This document shows, piece by piece, positions 59,955 through 64,000 of a DNA stretch of 64,000 bases. Positions within the stretch are counted from its first letter, which is position 1. Each line of letters begins with the position of its first letter. The position numbers and the translations under genes are program-made. Source of the stretch: Rhododendron vialii (lineage: Eukaryota; Streptophyta; Magnoliopsida; Ericales; Ericaceae); contig NC_080559.1 in assembly GCF_030253575.1 (NCBI RefSeq), positions 3,308,501 to 3,372,500 on the forward strand, read 5' to 3'. The notes beneath the pieces were generated by a model. The model was not told the origin of the DNA, did no database searches, and saw only the letters and a list, made by a program, of their open reading frames with translations.

Positions 59955-61251
59955 TGTGAAGATGTAGAGAGAGACAGAGGCGTAGAATGGGAACCCTCAA
60001 ACTTAGGGTTTATTTCTCATACGTTAAAGTTATATACAAGAGAAGAAGGTAATTACACTAAGACCCTTCTCTCACCACTAATTATACATTACACCCATAT
60101 CTTAACACTCCCCCTCAAGTTGGTGCGAAGATATCAATCAAGTCCAACTTGAACACAATGGGGTGGAAACTCTTGCTACCAAGCCCTTTTGTGAATATGT
60201 CAGCTAGTTGATCTTCCGATCTCACAAATGGCATACATATCAAACCATTACTCAGCTTTTCCTTGATGAAGTGCCTGTCAATCTCTATATGCTTTGTTCT
60301 GTTATGTTGAACATGATTATGAACAATGTTAATGGCTGCTTTATTGCCACAGTAGAGTTTCATACGACCACTATGAGAAATTCTCAAATCACGTAACACG
60401 GTTTGGAGCCACAAGAGCTCATAAACACCATGAGTAATAGCTCTATACTCGGCTTCTGCACTAGACTGGGCGACAATTGATTACTTCTTACTTCGCCAAG
60501 TAATCAAATTTCCAAAAAGAAAGTACAGTAGCCAAAAGTAGAGCGTCTATCATTCATAGAACCAGCCAGGCGGCATCAGTGAATGCCTTCAATCGCAAGT
60601 GACCATGATTAGAGAACAGAATGCCTCTCTTTGGAGCTGATTTGAGATATCTCAAGATCCGATAAATTGCATCCAGATGTGAAGTACGAAGATCATGGAT
60701 AAACTGACTAATAACACCCACTGCATAAAGTAACATCCGTTCGAGTGTGAGCTAAGTGTCCCACAAGTAGCTGATACCTCTTTTTATCAGTGCGTTCTCC
60801 CACATCTGCACTAAGATGATGATTCTCCTCAATAGGAGAATTTGCAGGTCTACAACCCAACATATTTGTTTCTTTCAAAAGATCAAGTATATATTTCCGT
60901 TGGGAGACAAAAAATACCTCTATCTGACCTGGCCACTTCCATTCTAAGGAAGTACTTTAGTGGTCCATTTTCCTTAATCTCAAATTCTTGAGCCAAACTA
61001 GACTTAAGATCAAGAATCTCATTCTCATCATTGTTTGTCATTATTATATCATCAACATAAACAATAAGGACACCAATCTTACCAGCACCCTTTTTGATGA
61101 ACATAGTGTGAAGGAATGTATTCGTCACATCAAACTGGTGAACAGGCCAATTCAAATTGGCAGCACAAAAAAGTAGAGCTCGCCTTAGTAGCAGGATTCG
61201 TGTGAACTGGCTTCGCTCCCAACATAGAAGCGCAAATTTTTCGCTCCAAAG

Positions 61252-61355
61252 TTAGATTTGTGACTGGAATGCCATCCCATCGACAGAGGAGCGCGATCCC
61301 AAGTTAGATTCGTGACTGGAATGCCATCCCATCGACAGAGGAGCACGATCCCGAC
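61252..61355. repeat. 52-bp tandem duplication
   Basis: Two near-identical copies beginning TTAGATT(T/C)GTGACTGGAAT start at 61252 and 61304. Confidence 0.85.
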
Positions 61356-61766
61356 TGACCTCGAAGCATTTGGTCCTCTGGTTCCAAAAAAAGGAAGACA
61401 AAGAGAGAGAAAAAGACAACGAAGAGAGAGAGAGAGGTACTGACCCTCGAAATCAAAGACAATGAAGAATTGCAGTAGCTGCTTTTGTTGAGTTAGGGTT
61501 TTACTCATACTTTTTTGCTTTGGGCCATTTGTGGGATTGGGCCAACATTTTTATTATATAGCCCACTTGTCCAAAGCTTGTACATTTTTCAACTAATGGG
61601 TTATAAAGACATTTCTTTAACTAATGGGCCATAATAACACATGCTTACTCCCTATCATTTTTAATATTTGGGCTTGAAATAAATAAAATCTAAATAAGTG
61701 GTGATATTTTAAAAGGTAATTGCATTTATTTCAATAATTAATATATATATATATATATACACACAC

Positions 61767-62143
61767 GGGACGGTTCAAGGGACACCCAAAAAAACACCTA
61801 AAAAAACACCCCAAATCTCAATCTCATAGTTCCTGATCAAATTTTTATGATCCAAACCGTTCAATGTGTGCAGAATGTGATTTTAAGGGTGCCCGCGAGA
61901 AATTAGTAAAAAAAATGACCGGAAAAGGCTTGATTTGAGCAGTTTTTATTTGAACCGTTCAATAAAAAACTGTTCAAAACTGTTCGGATCAAGCCCTTCC
62001 CGGTCTTTTTTTTTTTGCTGATTTCTTACCAGTATTCTTAAAATCACGTTCTGATCACATTGAGCGGCTCAGATCATCAAAATTTGATCGGGAACTATGA
62101 GGTGTTTTTTTAGGTGTTTTTTTGGGTGTCCCCGGAACCATCC

Positions 62144-62144
<1 letters not shown>
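61767..62144. repeat. Fold-back MITE inserted in a TA microsatellite, 378 bp
   Basis: The arms mirror one another: GGGACGGTTC...GGGACACCCAAAAAAACACC at the left, GGTGTTTTTTTGGGTGTCCC...GGAACCATCCC at the right, with TCATAGTTCC/GGAACTATGA inside. The centre lies near 61955. (TA)n tracts flank it at about 61739-61759 and 62145-62175, so it probably landed in, or grew, a TA repeat. The family resembles the palindrome at 13130-13490. Confidence 0.8.
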
Positions 62145-62177
<33 letters not shown>

Positions 62178-62697
62178 GCTCCTAAGACGCTCCTAACCTT
62201 AAGAGCTTCCATATATCCCCACTCCCGCTTTGTGCAACTAAAGAGCTCGCACAGTGTTCATCTTCGCCACCAGAGCAAACGTTTCCTCGTAGTTAATATC
62301 ATAGGTTTGAGTAAAAACCCTTGGCAACAAGTCTCGCCTTGTATCTCTCAACTATACCATCAGCATTCTGCGTAACAGTGAAGACCCACTTGCATCCTAC
62401 TAATTTCTTTCCCCCTGGAAGTAATGTGAGCTCCCAAGTATCATTTTTTTCCGAAGCTATCATCTTTTCTACCATAGCTCCTTTCCACTTAGGTATCATG
62501 AATGCATCCTGCCAATTCTATGGAATAGATATAGAAGAAAGAGACGAAGCAAAGACATAGTATGAAAGAGATAAAACGATTATAAGAGACAAACTGGGAG
62601 ATGAGATGTTAAGTACATGACCTAACACATTTTCAAAGGGCAATAGGAAGATTATCAGAATCAATAAATGGAGGTTCAATGGGAGAAGATCTATGAA

Positions 62698-63097
62698 GCA
62701 CCGACACCTCTAGAGGTCGAGGTATCGCAGTGTCGGATACGGGGACACGTATGGGACACACCACGTGGCGTGTCCGATAATTTAATTTGAATTTTTCACG
62801 GGGACACTACGAGGACACGCCTGGGGACACGGCAGGGGCCAAACTTCAATTTTTTAAAAAAATTTAGGGGCCAAATTGTAATTTTTGAAAAAATTGGGGG
62901 TCAAACTATAATTTTTTTTTAAAAAATTGAGGCCAAATTATAATATTTTTAAAATTTTTGGGTGCCAAACTATAATTAATTAATTATTTATATATATAAA
63001 TAAATAAATAAATATACACGTGGCGTGTCCCCCACCGTGTCCGTGTTCCCATTTTTTTAGAATTTCCGTGTCCCGGTTTCGGTGTCCGTGTCGGTGC
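62698..63097. mobile_element. Non-autonomous DNA element, 400 bp, nested in copia
   Basis: The inverted ends are GCACCGACAC and GTGTCGGTGC, perfect over 10 bp. Subterminal blocks rich in GTGTCCG/GGACACG occur on both sides, and the centre is AT-rich. The flanks (ATCTATGAA, ATCATAAGA) show no clean duplication. It interrupts the copia element between its integrase and reverse transcriptase regions. Confidence 0.65.
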
Positions 63098-64000
63098 ATC
63101 ATAAGAGAAGATTTATTACCAGAGGAGTCCAGAGCAGGCGATTGTGATTGGCAAGGTGGCATCACACAGGGTGGTCTATTTTTCCATCTAGTTCTAGCGT
63201 AGACCTTCAGGTTAGACCCTTGCAGCCGTTGTGGTAGTTCCTCGATGTCATCACCAATGCCATGTGTAGCTCTTTTGGTAGATATTCCCCTTTAGATTTT
63301 TCCTTCTCCCCCTCACCATGATTATGAAAGGTAAAAAAAATTTCCTCACTCATCTCGTCCTTCTTATGCTCCCTCTGAAGATATGGAGTGGAGGGAGAGC
63401 AAAAAGACTCTTTTTCTCAAAAGGTGACATCCATAGAGACAAAAACTTTCTGGAGTGAAGATTATAACATTTATAGCCTTTTTAGGTGAGAGAGTACCCA
63501 ATGAAAACACATTTATAGGCTTTAGGACCTAACTTGCCACCAGAAGGGTGAGGGGCATGAACAAAACACACACAACCAAAGACTCTTAGAGGAAGAGTCG
63601 TGACACAAAAACTACTAGGAGACACTCAATCGGAGTTTTAAAGTGGAGAACACTAGATGACAAACAGTTGATAAGATAAGTTGCAGTCAAAATTGCTTCT
63701 CCCAATAAATATTTGGGAACATTCATGGAAAACAAAAGAGAGTGAGCAACTTCAGCAAGATAACGATTTTTGCGTTCAACAATTCCATTTTGTTGTGGAG
63801 CGTCAACACAAGTCGTCTGAAAAAGAATGTCATTTTCATCTAGAAAGGCCCTAAAAGTTTGATTGATATACTCAGTGCCATTGTCACTACAGAGAATTTT
63901 GATATTCGCATAAAAAATGAAAGTGGAAGCTATAATAGATGGAGAATCAATCCGAGCCATTAGACGCCTGAGAGTTTGCATCTCCCCTTGAGTAAAGCCA

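Larger units (their letters stand above)
61184..62241. mobile_element. 1058-bp insertion with 9-bp target duplication, Mutator-like candidate
   Basis: This segment interrupts the copia element and is flanked by the identical 9-mer AGAGCTCGC (61175-61183 and 62242-62250). The ends TTAGTAGCAGGA and, inverted, TTAGTTGCACAA match at about nine of 12 positions. A 9-bp duplication suggests a Mutator-type element, although long inverted repeats are lacking. Inside are a 52-bp tandem duplication (61252-61355), a minus-strand exon-like piece (61508-61445, MSKTLTQQKQLLQFFIVFDF then a GTCAGT donor), TA microsatellites and a fold-back element. The exon-like piece might be captured host sequence. Confidence 0.6.
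59955..64000 (-). mobile_element. Ty1/copia retrotransposon, broken, continues past the window
   Basis: A fossil copia element on the minus strand. Its 3' LTR is 59955-60107 (153 bp, TGTGAAG...TTAACA on plus), followed by a polypurine tract (CTCCCCCTCAAG, 60108-60119). Domain order fits copia: RNase H (about 60115-60480, with ADIFTKGLGS), reverse transcriptase (about 60554-61170 with YVDDII, continuing at about 62250-62500 with KWVFTV) and integrase (63586-63981 with DNGTEY and PQQNGIVERKNR). Gag, protease and the other LTR lie beyond 64000. It carries several breaks and at least two nested insertions (61184-62241 and 62698-63097). It sits in an exon of the ARP gene. Age cannot be estimated without the second LTR. 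Confidence 0.92.

Overview
This is nuclear DNA of a flowering plant, probably a eudicot. It is AT-rich, gene-poor, has introns with GT/GC...AG borders, and carries plant-type mobile elements (hAT, PIF/Harbinger, Stowaway and Mutator MITEs, a TRIM, copia and Ty3-type LTRs, plant mobile domain sequence). No tRNA, rRNA, CRISPR or bacterial-style operon is supported. The species cannot be fixed from the sequence.

Layout. 1-6.4 kb: one intact single-exon kelch-type gene (2401-3681, minus), then an hAT MITE and a 1.5-kb solo LTR with a perfect 5-bp target duplication. 6.4-17.5 kb: no supportable gene; a dense bed of small transposons, including a perfect 65-bp-arm palindrome (13271-13417). 17.9-23.8 kb (minus): a multi-exon gene encoding a degenerate protein kinase joined to an RNase L/IRE1-type KEN nuclease domain, open and in phase over four exons, with a CACTA-like element in its last intron. 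24.5-25.7 kb: hAT-like element. 27-31.9 kb (plus): pseudogene of plastid/cytosolic-type NAD-glycerol-3-phosphate dehydrogenase. 33.3-35.2 kb (minus; possible pieces to 39.5 kb): degraded lysine-rich protein gene with a C-terminal Rho-N motif. 36.8-39.3 kb: second LTR of the same family as the first, in opposite orientation, with a TRIM carrying three LTR copies nested inside. 39.6-40.2 kb: 30-bp minisatellite. 40.9-44.2 kb: broken plant mobile domain (PMD) gene. 45.5-47.6 kb: U1 snRNP-C (U1C) pseudogene. 47.6-55 kb: intergenic, with four well-delimited MITEs or fold-backs and an F-box-associated-domain fragment. 56.1-59.95 kb: SAP-domain AP endonuclease (ARP) gene, frameshifted and cut by a copia element (59955 to the window end, minus) that itself contains nested insertions.

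How it fits together. GPDH, the Rho-N gene and ARP correspond, from memory, to Arabidopsis At2g41540, At2g41550 and At2g41460, close neighbours on chromosome 2. All three are damaged here. This looks like one decaying copy of a duplicated chromosome segment in which coding genes are being lost while transposons accumulate. The kelch gene and possibly the pseudokinase-KEN gene are the only candidates for live protein-coding genes.
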